Source of the DNA: Alphaproteobacteria bacterium
GTDB lineage: Bacteria; Pseudomonadota; Alphaproteobacteria; Rhizobiales; Aestuariivirgaceae
Assembly (NCBI GenBank): GCA_028868695.1
Contig: JAGWTZ010000034.1
Coordinates: 1 to 35,449 of the forward strand
Length of the DNA stretch: 35,449 bases
Direction of reading: 5' to 3'
The translations under genes and the position numbers were made by a program. The notes beneath the pieces are model-generated. The model was not told the DNA's origin. It saw nothing but the letters and a program-made list of their open reading frames with translations, and did not search any database. Below are positions 26,767 through 34,981 of the stretch, piece by piece; the first letter of the stretch is position 1; each line of letters begins with the position of its first letter.

Positions 26767-27283
26767 GAATGATGCCTTTGTGAATGACGCCTGGGTGAGC
26801 CTGGCGGATGACGCGGAAGTGCCGGAAAACGGCTCCATCATTGTGTCACTCGCGCGGCTTGAACGGGATTGGGATCAGCTGGTCAGCTTCACCGGCCTGT
26901 TGGGCGTGCGCCTGACCAACACTGACAAGGTGGAGGCGCTGGAATCCTACATCTCGCAGATCACGCTGGTGGTGCTGCCATTCCCGGCCTTTGCCGACGG
27001 CCGCAGCTATTCCATCGCCCGCGGCTTGCGGCTTGATGGCTACCGCGGCGAATTGCGTGCTGAAGGGAATGTCCTGCCTGACCAGCTTCAATACATGCGC
27101 CAGGTGGGGTTTGACTCCTTTGCGGTGAGTGACCGCTTCCCCCTGCAGGTCTGGCAGTCGGCGGGCAAGCAGATGTCCTTGGCTTATCAGCGCGGGCTGT
27201 TCCGGGCCGCCAATGAGGCCGAGGTGTGGTCGGCCCGCCACCGCGGGTTTGAGCCATGGGAAGAGCAGCCCCATGCCGGTTGA
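26753..27283 (+). CDS. DUF934 family protein (sulfite-reduction operon)
   Basis: A 176-residue DUF934 protein, recognised by DGRSYSIARGLRLDGYRGELRAEGNVLPDQLQY (positions about 83-115) and the following GFDSFAV. The family is conserved in proteobacteria between cysI and cysH, but its biochemical function is not established; it is sometimes labelled 'oxidoreductase' from context alone. It has no cysteines, signal peptide or membrane segments. It overlaps cysI by 14 bp and cysH by 11 bp, implying tightly coupled translation and perhaps fixed stoichiometry with both. Confidence 0.88.
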   Translation: MPLLKNDAFVNDAWVSLADDAEVPENGSIIVSLARLERDWDQLVSFTGLLGVRLTNTDKVEALESYISQITLVVLPFPAFADGRSYSIARGLRLDGYRGELRAEGNVLPDQLQYMRQVGFDSFAVSDRFPLQVWQSAGKQMSLAYQRGLFRAANEAEVWSARHRGFEPWEEQPHAG

Positions 27284-28037
27284 TTCACCCGTCAAGCAGA
27301 ACGAGGTTCTGGAAGCTTATGCCGGGCTTGAAGGACGCGGGCTGATCGCTGCCTTCGCGCGGGATTTCAAGGGCCGTGTAGCGCTGCTGTCATCCTTTGG
27401 CGCTGAATCCTCCGTGCTGCTGCACATGGTTTCGGAAGTGGACAAGCATATTCCGGTGATCTTCCTCGACACGCTGAAGCTCTTTCCCGAGACGCTGGCC
27501 TACCGTGACAGGCTGGTGCGCGAACTGGGATTGCGCGACGTGCGCGTGGTGCAGCCCAATGTTCTCGACATCGAAATGGAGGACCCGGCGGGCACGCTGC
27601 ATCTTTCAAACCCCGACCGGTGCTGCGCCATCCGCAAAACGCTGCCGATGGACAAGGCCTTCAAGGGTTTTGACGTGATGATCTCCGGGCGCAAGCGCTT
27701 TCATGGCGCAACGCGGGCGGATTTGCGCTTCATCAGCTTTGATGAAAGCCGCATCAAGATCGAGCCGCTGGCCGCCTTCTCGGCGCTCGATCTGCAGACC
27801 TACATGGTGCAACGCGCCCTGCCCTCGCATCCCCTGAAGCTCGCCGGCTATCATTCGATCGGCTGTTCGCCCGCGGCATGCACCGCCAAGGGCGGCAGTG
27901 CGGAAAACCCGCGCGAAGGCCGCTGGATGGGGCAGGAAAAAACCGAGTGCGGCATCCATTTCACCGCCAATGGCAAGATCATCCGCACCGCAGCGCGGGG
28001 CGAGCCGGAACGCATGCGTGAAGCGGCTGTGGCTTGA
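27273..28037 (+). CDS. cysH: Adenylyl-sulfate reductase, thioredoxin-dependent (CysH)
   Basis: A 254-residue reductase releasing sulfite from activated sulfate. The nucleotide-binding LLSSFGAESSVLLH is followed by FLDTLKLFPET. The cluster-binding Cys117-Cys118 pair (RCCAIRK) marks the [4Fe-4S] APS-reducing type rather than the E. coli PAPS type, and the catalytic cysteine is Cys226 in ECGIH. The second ligand pair is Cys198 and Cys203, spaced C-x4-C instead of the usual C-x2-C. I chose the ATG at 27273; upstream in-frame sequence is not family-like. Neither cysD/N nor cysC is in the window. Confidence 0.92.
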   Translation: MPVDSPVKQNEVLEAYAGLEGRGLIAAFARDFKGRVALLSSFGAESSVLLHMVSEVDKHIPVIFLDTLKLFPETLAYRDRLVRELGLRDVRVVQPNVLDIEMEDPAGTLHLSNPDRCCAIRKTLPMDKAFKGFDVMISGRKRFHGATRADLRFISFDESRIKIEPLAAFSALDLQTYMVQRALPSHPLKLAGYHSIGCSPAACTAKGGSAENPREGRWMGQEKTECGIHFTANGKIIRTAARGEPERMREAAVA

Positions 28038-28086
28038 CGCACTGAACTTTCTGAAAAAATGACGCAATGACAGGTTGGAACGCGCC

Positions 28087-28977
28087 ATGCCATCGCTAGA
28101 TACTGCTGCCTATATCCTGATTTGCATTTCGTTGTTTGCGGCCTTCGTGAATGGTGCCATCGGCTATGGCTATTCCTCGCTCACCGTGCCGCTGGCGCTG
28201 GTGTTCTACACGAACCGTGTGTTGAATCCCGCCATTGTCATCATGGAGGTGTTCATCAACCTCTATGTGTTGTTCATAAACCGCAAGGGCGTTGCGGCCG
28301 TGTGGCGGCGGGTGTTGCCGATTCTGGTCGGGCTTTTGCCGGGCGTTGCAATTGGCGCCGCGGCCCTGGCTTCGGTTCAGCCGGGCTATATCAAGCTTGT
28401 GACCTATGTTCTGATATTGCCGCTGATTCTCGTTCAGGCGGCAGGCTGGCGAAAGCCAGTTGAATCAAGCTGGCTTGTGGGCCTGCCTTTCGGGTCCGGC
28501 CTTGGCGTCCTGTATTCGCTGACCACTATTTCGGGGCCACCACTTGCGATCTTGTTCAACAACCAGGGGCTGGTCAAAAGCGAGTTCCGCGCCGGGCTTG
28601 CCTTGGTGCGCACCGTTGAATCCACGGTGACAGCCATATTCTACTATAATCTCGGGTTGTTCATCACCGAGAGCGTCAGCACGGTCTCTTTGCTGGCAGC
28701 AGGCGTGGTGATCGGCATTCCGCTCGGCTCATTTGCGATCCGGCGGCTCGACGCTGAAACGTTCCGGCGCATCTGCATGAGCTTCGATGCCTGGGTGGTG
28801 GGGTTCGGTCTGTCGCGGGTGCTGATTGAGCTCAAGCTGGCCCCAAGCCCATGGGCCTATGCCGTCATGGCGGGCACCATCCTGATTGACTGCGCCCTGC
28901 TCTACAGATTCTTTGCCGCGCACAGGAATCCGCGTCCGCTAACCCAGGACGAAGCCAGCGAAGAGCCGCTTCTTTAG
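28087..28977 (+). CDS. TauE/SafE-family permease (possible sulfite exporter)
   Basis: A 296-residue membrane protein with about eight hydrophobic segments. The N-terminal motif AAFVNGAIGYGYSSLTVPLAL and its mirror around TTISGPPLAILFNNQGLVKSEFRA are the inverted-repeat signatures of TauE/SafE transporters. Members move sulfite, sulfoacetate or other small organic anions. Placement directly after cysH suggests relief of sulfite toxicity (inference). The ATG at 28087 has GGAA six bases upstream; a TTG at 28075 is less likely. It is separated from cysH by 49 bp and converges on metZ with a 38-bp gap. Confidence 0.88.
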   Translation: MPSLDTAAYILICISLFAAFVNGAIGYGYSSLTVPLALVFYTNRVLNPAIVIMEVFINLYVLFINRKGVAAVWRRVLPILVGLLPGVAIGAAALASVQPGYIKLVTYVLILPLILVQAAGWRKPVESSWLVGLPFGSGLGVLYSLTTISGPPLAILFNNQGLVKSEFRAGLALVRTVESTVTAIFYYNLGLFITESVSTVSLLAAGVVIGIPLGSFAIRRLDAETFRRICMSFDAWVVGFGLSRVLIELKLAPSPWAYAVMAGTILIDCALLYRFFAAHRNPRPLTQDEASEEPLL

Positions 28978-29015
28978 CTGCTTAAGCGGTTTCGCCGGCG
29001 TGCTGTGGCAATAGC

Positions 29016-30221
29016 CTAGCTGTTGACTGACAGGGCCTGCTTCAGGTCGGCAATCAGGTCAGCCGCATCTTCAAGGCCCACCGAGAGGCGAAGGCAGCCG
29101 TCCTTGATGCCCATCAGGGCGCGGGCTTCCGGGCCGATGTTTTTGTGCGTGGTGGTGGCCGGATGGGTGATCAGGGATTTGGAATCACCGAGGTTGTTGG
29201 AAATGTCGATGACCTTCAGGCGGCGCAGCACATTGAACGCCTGCTCCTTGGCACCCTTCACATCAAAGGCCACCATGGTGCCGCCAAGGCGCATCTGCTT
29301 TTTTGCCAGCGCGTATTGGGAATGCGATTGGTGATGCGGGTAATAGACGCGTTCGACCTGCGGGATGGAGGCCAAGGCGTCAGCGATTTCCGCCGCCGAC
29401 TTGCATGAGGCTTCGACACGCAGCTTCATGGTTTCCATGCCCTTGAGAAGAACCCACGCGTTGAAGGGCGAAAGCGTGGGACCGGTGTGGCGCAGGAAGG
29501 GCTTCAGCAGTTCTTCCTTGAACTTCTGGGTGGAGAGGATCATGCCTCCGAAGACGCGGCCCTGCCCGTCCGTGTGCTTGGTGTTTGAGTAGAACACGAT
29601 GTCTGCGCCCAGCTCCATCGGCTTTTGCAGGATGGGTGTGGCGAACACATTGTCCACCACCACCCTGGCGCCCGCCGCGTGGGCGACGCGCGAGATCATG
29701 GCAACGTCCAGCACCTCAAGCAGCGGGTTTGACGGGGTTTCGAAGAACACCACCTTGGTTTGCGGCTTCATGGCAGCCTTCCAGGCGGCCTCATCATTGC
29801 CCGCCACCAGTGTGTAGGTGATGCCGAAGCGCGGCAGGATGTTAGTGATCACCTGATAGTTGGAGCCGAAAAGATCCTTGGAGGCAACGACATGGTCACC
29901 CGCCTTCAACTGGCAAGCCAGCGCGCCCCAGGCGGCAGCCATGCCAGAGGCCACGGCATAGGCGGCTTCGGCGCCTTCCAGCAGGCGGAAGCGCTCTTCC
30001 AGCATCGAGACGGTGGGGTTGCCATAGCGGCCATAGACATAACCCTCCTCTTCGCCGGAGAAACGGCGTTCGGCCGTTTCCGGGTCGTCATAGACATAGC
30101 CGGAGGTGAGATACATGGCTTCTGAGGTTTCACCATGCTCGGAACGGCTGAGGCCGCCGCGCACCAGCTTGGTCTGGTCGCCCCAACCGGTGGGGTTTTG
30201 TTTTTTGGTGTATTTGCCCAT
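29016..30221 (-). CDS. metZ: O-succinylhomoserine sulfhydrylase
   Basis: A 401-residue PLP enzyme of the cystathionine gamma-synthase family. The PLP lysine is Lys215 (YSNTKHTDGQG). Cofactor contacts are YGRYGNPT, ASGMAA and ETPSNPLLEV, and the C-terminus has SLITHPATTTH and RLSVGLED. The GQGRVFGG stretch after the lysine resembles MetZ, which condenses O-succinylhomoserine with sulfide to give homocysteine. This would use the sulfide made by CysI on the other side of the permease gene. I looked for a SAM-II riboswitch upstream and saw none. The rhodanese gene ends 63 bp upstream on the same strand. Confidence 0.93.
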   Translation of the reverse strand: MGKYTKKQNPTGWGDQTKLVRGGLSRSEHGETSEAMYLTSGYVYDDPETAERRFSGEEEGYVYGRYGNPTVSMLEERFRLLEGAEAAYAVASGMAAAWGALACQLKAGDHVVASKDLFGSNYQVITNILPRFGITYTLVAGNDEAAWKAAMKPQTKVVFFETPSNPLLEVLDVAMISRVAHAAGARVVVDNVFATPILQKPMELGADIVFYSNTKHTDGQGRVFGGMILSTQKFKEELLKPFLRHTGPTLSPFNAWVLLKGMETMKLRVEASCKSAAEIADALASIPQVERVYYPHHQSHSQYALAKKQMRLGGTMVAFDVKGAKEQAFNVLRRLKVIDISNNLGDSKSLITHPATTTHKNIGPEARALMGIKDGCLRLSVGLEDAADLIADLKQALSVNS

Positions 30222-30284
30222 GGGTCAATTCTCTCGTTCCGGCGGGAGTGAGCGCGCCGCGTATATCTTGTGTTGAGTGGGGGC

Positions 30285-30686
30285 CTAGCTTTGCACCCAG
30301 GGCAGTCCGGCGGCCTTCCAGCCGTTGGTCTTGGCGCGGTGGCCGCTGGCGTCCTTGTCGCCCTCGAAGCCCTGGGCCACGTTCCAGCAATTGGTGAAGC
30401 CGGCCTGGGCCAGAGCCGTGGCGGCGGAAGCCGACCGCGCGCCGGAGCGGCAGATGCAGAAAATCTCGGCGTCCTTGGGCAGGCCCATGGCGGCCACTTC
30501 CTCGGAAAAGCGGGCATTCACGTCCATGGTCGGGTAAACCTGCCAGGACAGGCGAACCAGCCTGTCGACCTGCGGCACGCCCACAAAGGTCCATTCCGGC
30601 TGGGTGCGGACGTCGATCAGCACCGCGGCAGGGTTGGCCTTGAGGCGTTGATGGACCTCGGCTGGAGGAAGATCACCTTTGTACAT
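30285..30686 (-). CDS. Rhodanese-domain sulfurtransferase
   Basis: A 133-residue single-domain rhodanese. The structural start is VLIDVRTQPEW and the active-site loop is CRSGAR with Cys79 as the probable persulfide carrier; a second cysteine lies two residues before it. The C-terminus is NVAQGFEGDKDASGHRAKTNGWKAAGLPW, split here around a family-typical GFEG...GWKxxGLPW ending. The protein is cytosolic. It precedes metZ on the same strand, so it may supply or detoxify reactive sulfur near methionine synthesis (inference); its donor and acceptor are unknown. Confidence 0.93.
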   Translation of the reverse strand: MYKGDLPPAEVHQRLKANPAAVLIDVRTQPEWTFVGVPQVDRLVRLSWQVYPTMDVNARFSEEVAAMGLPKDAEIFCICRSGARSASAATALAQAGFTNCWNVAQGFEGDKDASGHRAKTNGWKAAGLPWVQS

Positions 30687-30779
30687 TCACTTGCATCCTG
30701 TCGTTCGATAAAGCGGCAGCATAGCGAAGCGCCAATGGCGCCGCAAAGGAATTTGGCGGATTGTGCCCTCGCGGGCGCT

Positions 30780-31070
30780 TCAGATTTCGGCGACAACCGG
30801 GCCCGAGACCGGGTCTGTCACTCCCAGCCCGCCGCCCAAATCTTCCAGAAGATCGCGGAACCCGTCGAGGATCCTGATCATGTTGGGCCGCGCCGCAGCG
30901 ATGGCCTCAAAGTTGCTCCACTTGCCGATCAGGCAATAGCTGCGTTCGCCCGTCTTGATCAGGGCCACGTCTTCCATGCCCGGTTCGCGGGGGAAATTCT
31001 TGTGCATATCAATGAATTTGGCATCTTGGCCTGCCTTCACCCTAAAGCGCACGACATTGTAGGCTTTCAT
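30780..31070 (-). CDS. Small ABM-like (dimeric alpha/beta barrel) protein
   Basis: A 96-residue protein starting MKAYNVVRFRVKAGQDAKFIDMHKN, with a later SYCLIGKWSNFEAI strand-helix. This is typical of the antibiotic-biosynthesis-monooxygenase-like dimeric alpha/beta barrel superfamily. No catalytic residues can be assigned, and the family includes many proteins of unknown role. The ATG at 31068-31070 has GGAGG six bases upstream, so I reject the longer frame (58 more residues). It is divergent from the large flavoprotein gene and 93 bp upstream of the rhodanese gene. Confidence 0.75.
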   Translation of the reverse strand: MKAYNVVRFRVKAGQDAKFIDMHKNFPREPGMEDVALIKTGERSYCLIGKWSNFEAIAAARPNMIRILDGFRDLLEDLGGGLGVTDPVSGPVVAEI

Positions 31071-31127
31071 GGCACCCTCCATTGTCAGCCCCAGCTGGCT
31101 GGAGGTTATTCCCTTTGGCGGCGGCAG

Positions 31128-31146
31128 GCCAGACGTGAATTCTGGC
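31128..31146. promoter_or_regulatory. Inverted repeat GCCAGA-N7-TCTGGC in divergent region
   Basis: A perfect 6-bp inverted repeat with a 7-base spacer lies in the 152-bp region between the ABM-like gene and the flavoprotein gene. It is the most symmetric element there besides the shorter CCAGCTGG (31091-31098). It may be an operator serving one or both genes; the binding protein is unknown. Confidence 0.3.
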
Positions 31147-31222
31147 ACACAACCGACAGTTTTCTGGTGCTTCGCCCGTGCCTGGGGCAATGTTAAACCG
31201 CTGATTAAACAATGGAGCCAAC

Positions 31223-33682
31223 ATGACAAAATCCCTGCCGCCACGTGCTGACGTTGTGATCATCGGCGGTGGCGTGGTGGGCGCCTCGATCGCCTATCAC
31301 CTCACCAAAACCGGCATCACCAACGTGGTGCTGCTGGAGCGCAAGCAGCTGACTTCCGGCACCACGTGGCATGCGGCAGGTCTGGTGGGGCAGCTGCGGG
31401 CATCGCGTAACCTGACGGAATTGGCGAAGTACACCACAGGGCTGTTTGAAGGCTTGGAGAAGGAAACCGGGCAAGCCACGGGCTTCAAGCAGAATGGCTC
31501 CATCTCGCTTGCGCTGACCGAAGGCCGGCTGGAGGAATTGCTGCGCGGGGCATCCATGGCCAAGAACTTTGGCCTTGAGATCAACGTGCTCTCGCTCGGC
31601 GAGATCAAGGAGAGGATTCCGCACTACAATCTTGAAGGCGTGAAGGGCGGCGTGTTCCTGCCGAAGGATGGCCAGGTGAACCCCATCGACATCACGCAAG
31701 CCCTGGCGGCGGGTGCGCGCTCGCGCGGGGCAAAGATCTTCGAAAACACCAAGGTGACGCGCGTGCTCACCAAGGAAGGTGCTGCCATTGGTGTTGAAAC
31801 CGCCGATGGCACCATCATGGCTGACAAGGTTGTGGTGGCGGCCGGCATGTGGAGCCGTGAGCTGGGCCGCAGCATGGGGGTGAACATCCCGCTGCATGCC
31901 TGCGAACATTTCTACATCGTCTCCGAACCCATTGCCGCCCTGCCCCGCAACATGCCCGTGGTGCGCGTGCCGGATGAATGCACCTACTACAAGGAAGATG
32001 CGGGTAAGCTGATGGTGGGTGCCTTCGAGCCGGTGGCCAAGCCCTGGGGCGGCGGCGGCATCGATGATGAGCACGCCTTCGTGACGCTGCCGGAAGACAT
32101 GGACCACTTCGAGCCCATCCTGGCCAATGCGATCGGCCGCGTGCCATTGCTGGAAACGGCGGGCATCCAGCTGTTCTTCAATGGCCCGGAGAGCTTCACG
32201 CCTGATGACCGCTATTACCTTGGCGAAGCGCCAGAGCTTAAGAACCTCTATGTCGCCACAGGCTTCAACTCTATCGGTATCCAATCCTCCGGTGGGGCCG
32301 GGCTGGTGCTTTCGCAATGGATCAAGAATGGCCATCCGCCGATGGATGTGAATGGCATCGATATCCGGCGCATCCACCCATTCCAATCCAACAAGACCTA
32401 TGTGCGGGACCGCGTGACCGAGAGCCTTGGCCTGCTCTATGCCATGCACTGGCCCTACAGGCAGGTGGAGACGGCGCGCGGGGTGCGGCGCTCACCGTTC
32501 CATCCGTACACAGACAAACTGGGCGCGGTGTTCGGCGAGGTCAATGGCTGGGAGCGGCCCAACTGGTATGCCCTGCCCGGCATGAAGCGCGAATATGAAT
32601 ACAGCTATGGCCGCCAGAACTGGTTCCCCTGCGCGCAGGCAGAGGCCGATGCGCTCAAGAATGATGTGGTGTTCTTTGACCAATCCTCCTTCGCGAAATA
32701 TGACGTGCGCGGCAAGGATGCCGTGAGCGTGCTGAACCGCGTTTCCTGTGCCAATGTTGACATGGCGCCGGGCAAGATTGTCTACACCCAGTGGCTCAAT
32801 GAGCGCGGCGGCATTGAGGCCGACTTGACGGTCACCCGCCTTGCGCAGGATCATTTCATGGTGGTGACGGGGGCTGTCCCGCAGACGCGCGACATGGCCT
32901 GGCTGAAGCGGCACACGCCGGAAGGTGCCCAGTGCTCTGCCGTGGACATCACCTCCGGCCTGCCGATGATGGCGCTGATGGGGCCGAAATCACGCGCACT
33001 TTTGGAGAAGCTGTCTGGCGAGGATTTGTCCAACGCCGCCTTCCCGTTCGGCACGTCGCGTGAGATTGAAATTGGCTATGCGCGGGTGCGCGCCAGCCGC
33101 ATTACCTATGTAGGTGAGCTGGGCTGGGAGCTTTACATTCCAGCTGAGTTTGCGGCGCATGTGATGGAGACGGTGTTGGCGGCCGGGGGCGAGTTCGGCC
33201 TCAAGCCTGCGGGCATGCACAGCATGAACAACGCGCGCATGGAGAAAGGCTACCGGCATTGGGGCCATGACATATCCGATGAGGAAACGCCGTTGCAGGC
33301 CAGCCTTGGCTTCACGCTGGCCTGGGACAAGCCGGGTGGCTTCATCGGGCGCGAGGCGCTGCTGAAGCAGAAGGAGCAAGGCACGCCGGCCAAACGCATG
33401 GTGGCGCTGGCTCTCAAGGACAATTCGGAAGCGGCGGCGATGATCTATCATGAAGAGCCGATGTACCGGAATGGCGTTCTGGTGGGCTCCACCACTTCCG
33501 GCGCGTGGGGGCACCGCGTGGGCCGCTCGCTGGGCCTCGCCTATGTGAAGGCTGAAGGTGGCGTGACCAAGGAGTGGATCGAGTCAGGCGCTTGGGAAGT
33601 TGAACTTGCCTGGAAGAAGTGGCCGGTGGATGTGCAACTTGCGCCCTTTTATGACCCGCAGGGATTGAAGATCAAGGCTTGA
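31223..33682 (+). CDS. FAD-dependent dehydrogenase with GcvT domain (DMGDH/sarcosine dehydrogenase-like)
   Basis: An 819-residue two-part enzyme. The N-terminal DAO-type flavin domain has VVIIGGGVVGASIAYHL and GTTWHAAGLVG, where His50 matches the histidine covalently linked to FAD in dimethylglycine and sarcosine dehydrogenases. A middle FAO_M-type region follows (to about 430). The C-terminal GcvT aminomethyltransferase domain (about 440-815) would bind tetrahydrofolate and capture the released one-carbon unit. Substrate is probably an N-methylated glycine derivative from betaine or choline breakdown, but it cannot be fixed from sequence. The start has GGAG five bases upstream. It is a single-gene unit here. 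Confidence 0.9.
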   Translation: MTKSLPPRADVVIIGGGVVGASIAYHLTKTGITNVVLLERKQLTSGTTWHAAGLVGQLRASRNLTELAKYTTGLFEGLEKETGQATGFKQNGSISLALTEGRLEELLRGASMAKNFGLEINVLSLGEIKERIPHYNLEGVKGGVFLPKDGQVNPIDITQALAAGARSRGAKIFENTKVTRVLTKEGAAIGVETADGTIMADKVVVAAGMWSRELGRSMGVNIPLHACEHFYIVSEPIAALPRNMPVVRVPDECTYYKEDAGKLMVGAFEPVAKPWGGGGIDDEHAFVTLPEDMDHFEPILANAIGRVPLLETAGIQLFFNGPESFTPDDRYYLGEAPELKNLYVATGFNSIGIQSSGGAGLVLSQWIKNGHPPMDVNGIDIRRIHPFQSNKTYVRDRVTESLGLLYAMHWPYRQVETARGVRRSPFHPYTDKLGAVFGEVNGWERPNWYALPGMKREYEYSYGRQNWFPCAQAEADALKNDVVFFDQSSFAKYDVRGKDAVSVLNRVSCANVDMAPGKIVYTQWLNERGGIEADLTVTRLAQDHFMVVTGAVPQTRDMAWLKRHTPEGAQCSAVDITSGLPMMALMGPKSRALLEKLSGEDLSNAAFPFGTSREIEIGYARVRASRITYVGELGWELYIPAEFAAHVMETVLAAGGEFGLKPAGMHSMNNARMEKGYRHWGHDISDEETPLQASLGFTLAWDKPGGFIGREALLKQKEQGTPAKRMVALALKDNSEAAAMIYHEEPMYRNGVLVGSTTSGAWGHRVGRSLGLAYVKAEGGVTKEWIESGAWEVELAWKKWPVDVQLAPFYDPQGLKIKA

Positions 33683-33719
33683 GCTTTGCCTCGTTGGTTC
33701 GACGGGGCATGATCGGGTT

Positions 33720-34883
33720 ATGATGAGTCGAGCCATCCATTTGCTTCTTTGCCTGACACTGGCCCTCGCGGTTTCAGTGCAGCATGCCCTCGCTGATGGT
33801 GGTGAATGGAGGCGTGGGGTTTCGGTTCACCCTGGTGACGAACAGCAGGCCAAGGCCATTGCACGGGCCGGGTTTGACTTCGTGCGGCTGACCATTGATC
33901 CCTTTGCGCCGATGGCGCGGCCCTCAGGCTTTTCAGAAGATGCCTGGCTTGGCCAGGTTGAGGCAGCACTGCATCCCTACCGGCGCGCGGGCCTGCGGGT
34001 GATTGTCGACTTGCACCCCATTCCCAAATCCGGCGGACGCAGATTGGGCAATGAAGAATATGCCAGCGCGGCGATATTCACGGAATACAGCGGACTTGCG
34101 GCGCGGATTGCGGCCCGTCTGGACACGCTGAAGGACAGCGGGCTGGCATTTGAACCATTCAATGAACCAGAAGTGGATTGCGCGGCGCTAGATAAGGGCA
34201 GCGCGCTGCAATGGCCGGCCATGGCCCTGCTATTGCATTCTGCCATCCGCCTTAAGGCACCGCGTTTGACGCTCGTGCTGGAAGGCGCCTGCTGGGCAGA
34301 TGCGCGCAGCCTTGCCAGTCTAGATCCCTCGACGTTCGCCGATCCCAACCTGATCTGGTCGTTCCATGATTATGCGCCCATGGTGTTCAGCCATCAGGGG
34401 GCAAGTTGGGTCGCAGGGCCTTCGTATTTTGCCCATGGGCTTGCCTTCCCGCCCCACGCCGGAAGCGAGCCGGCGGCGATGGCCCAATCGCTTGCCGCCG
34501 CTGCGGCAACCACGCTTCAGGGTGCGGCCAAAGCCGGGATGCTGGGCGCCTTGGAGCGGGCGGTTGCGGACTATTTCAAGCCGGAGTCGCTCCGTGCACA
34601 GATGAATGCGCCGGTTGAAACGGTGGCGCGCTGGGCGAAGGCCCATGGCGTCCCGCCGTCACGGGTTCTGGTGGGGGAATTTGGCGCGCTGCAGGGTTCC
34701 GGCGCTGGGGAGCCGAGCGTCACGAGCCGCATGGCCTATCTCTCGGCCAAGCGCGAGCTGTTTGAGGCGCAGGGCTGGGGCTGGTCTCTCTGGGAATGGC
34801 GTGGCAGTTTCGGGATCAGCAGCCATGGCGCGGCCTTGCCAGTCTTCACCGTGGCCCTTGGGTTGAGGCCGAAGAAACCCTAG
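33720..34883 (+). CDS. Exported glycoside hydrolase family 5 protein
   Basis: A 387-residue secreted or periplasmic (beta/alpha)8 glycosidase. The signal peptide is about residues 1-25, cleaved near HALA/DG. GH5-type catalytic residues are Glu149 (acid/base, EPFNEPE) and Glu320 (nucleophile, VLVGEFGA). Supporting active-site residues are in VIVDLHP, WSFHDYAP and WSLWEWRG. GH5 acts on beta-glucans or mannans; no cellulose-synthase genes are visible, so the substrate is unknown. A second ATG directly follows the first (33723). It lies 37 bp downstream of the flavoprotein gene, with no functional link evident. Confidence 0.9.
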   Translation: MMSRAIHLLLCLTLALAVSVQHALADGGEWRRGVSVHPGDEQQAKAIARAGFDFVRLTIDPFAPMARPSGFSEDAWLGQVEAALHPYRRAGLRVIVDLHPIPKSGGRRLGNEEYASAAIFTEYSGLAARIAARLDTLKDSGLAFEPFNEPEVDCAALDKGSALQWPAMALLLHSAIRLKAPRLTLVLEGACWADARSLASLDPSTFADPNLIWSFHDYAPMVFSHQGASWVAGPSYFAHGLAFPPHAGSEPAAMAQSLAAAAATTLQGAAKAGMLGALERAVADYFKPESLRAQMNAPVETVARWAKAHGVPPSRVLVGEFGALQGSGAGEPSVTSRMAYLSAKRELFEAQGWGWSLWEWRGSFGISSHGAALPVFTVALGLRPKKP

Positions 34884-34981
34884 GTGGTGCGGCATTTGCG
34901 TTCTTCTCGCTGTTGATTTGGTTCTTTATTCCGAACGCATTTCGCGCTATGGATTTCAGGTGTTTTCAAAGGGAGGCCGGA

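Noticed and set aside
28966-28989. CCGCTT/AAGCGG inverted repeat between the convergent permease and metZ genes, as a bidirectional terminator.
   Set aside because: The stem is only 6 bp with a long loop, overlaps the permease stop codon and has no adequate T-tract.
30222-30284. Possible SAM-II riboswitch before metZ, as in some alphaproteobacteria.
   Set aside because: I read the 63-bp leader on the minus strand and found neither the conserved pseudoknot sequences nor enough space for the element.
31205-32449. Long open frame antisense to the flavoprotein gene (over 400 codons).
   Set aside because: It is a shadow of the strongly supported DAO/GcvT gene; its His/Arg-rich translation matches no family I recognise.
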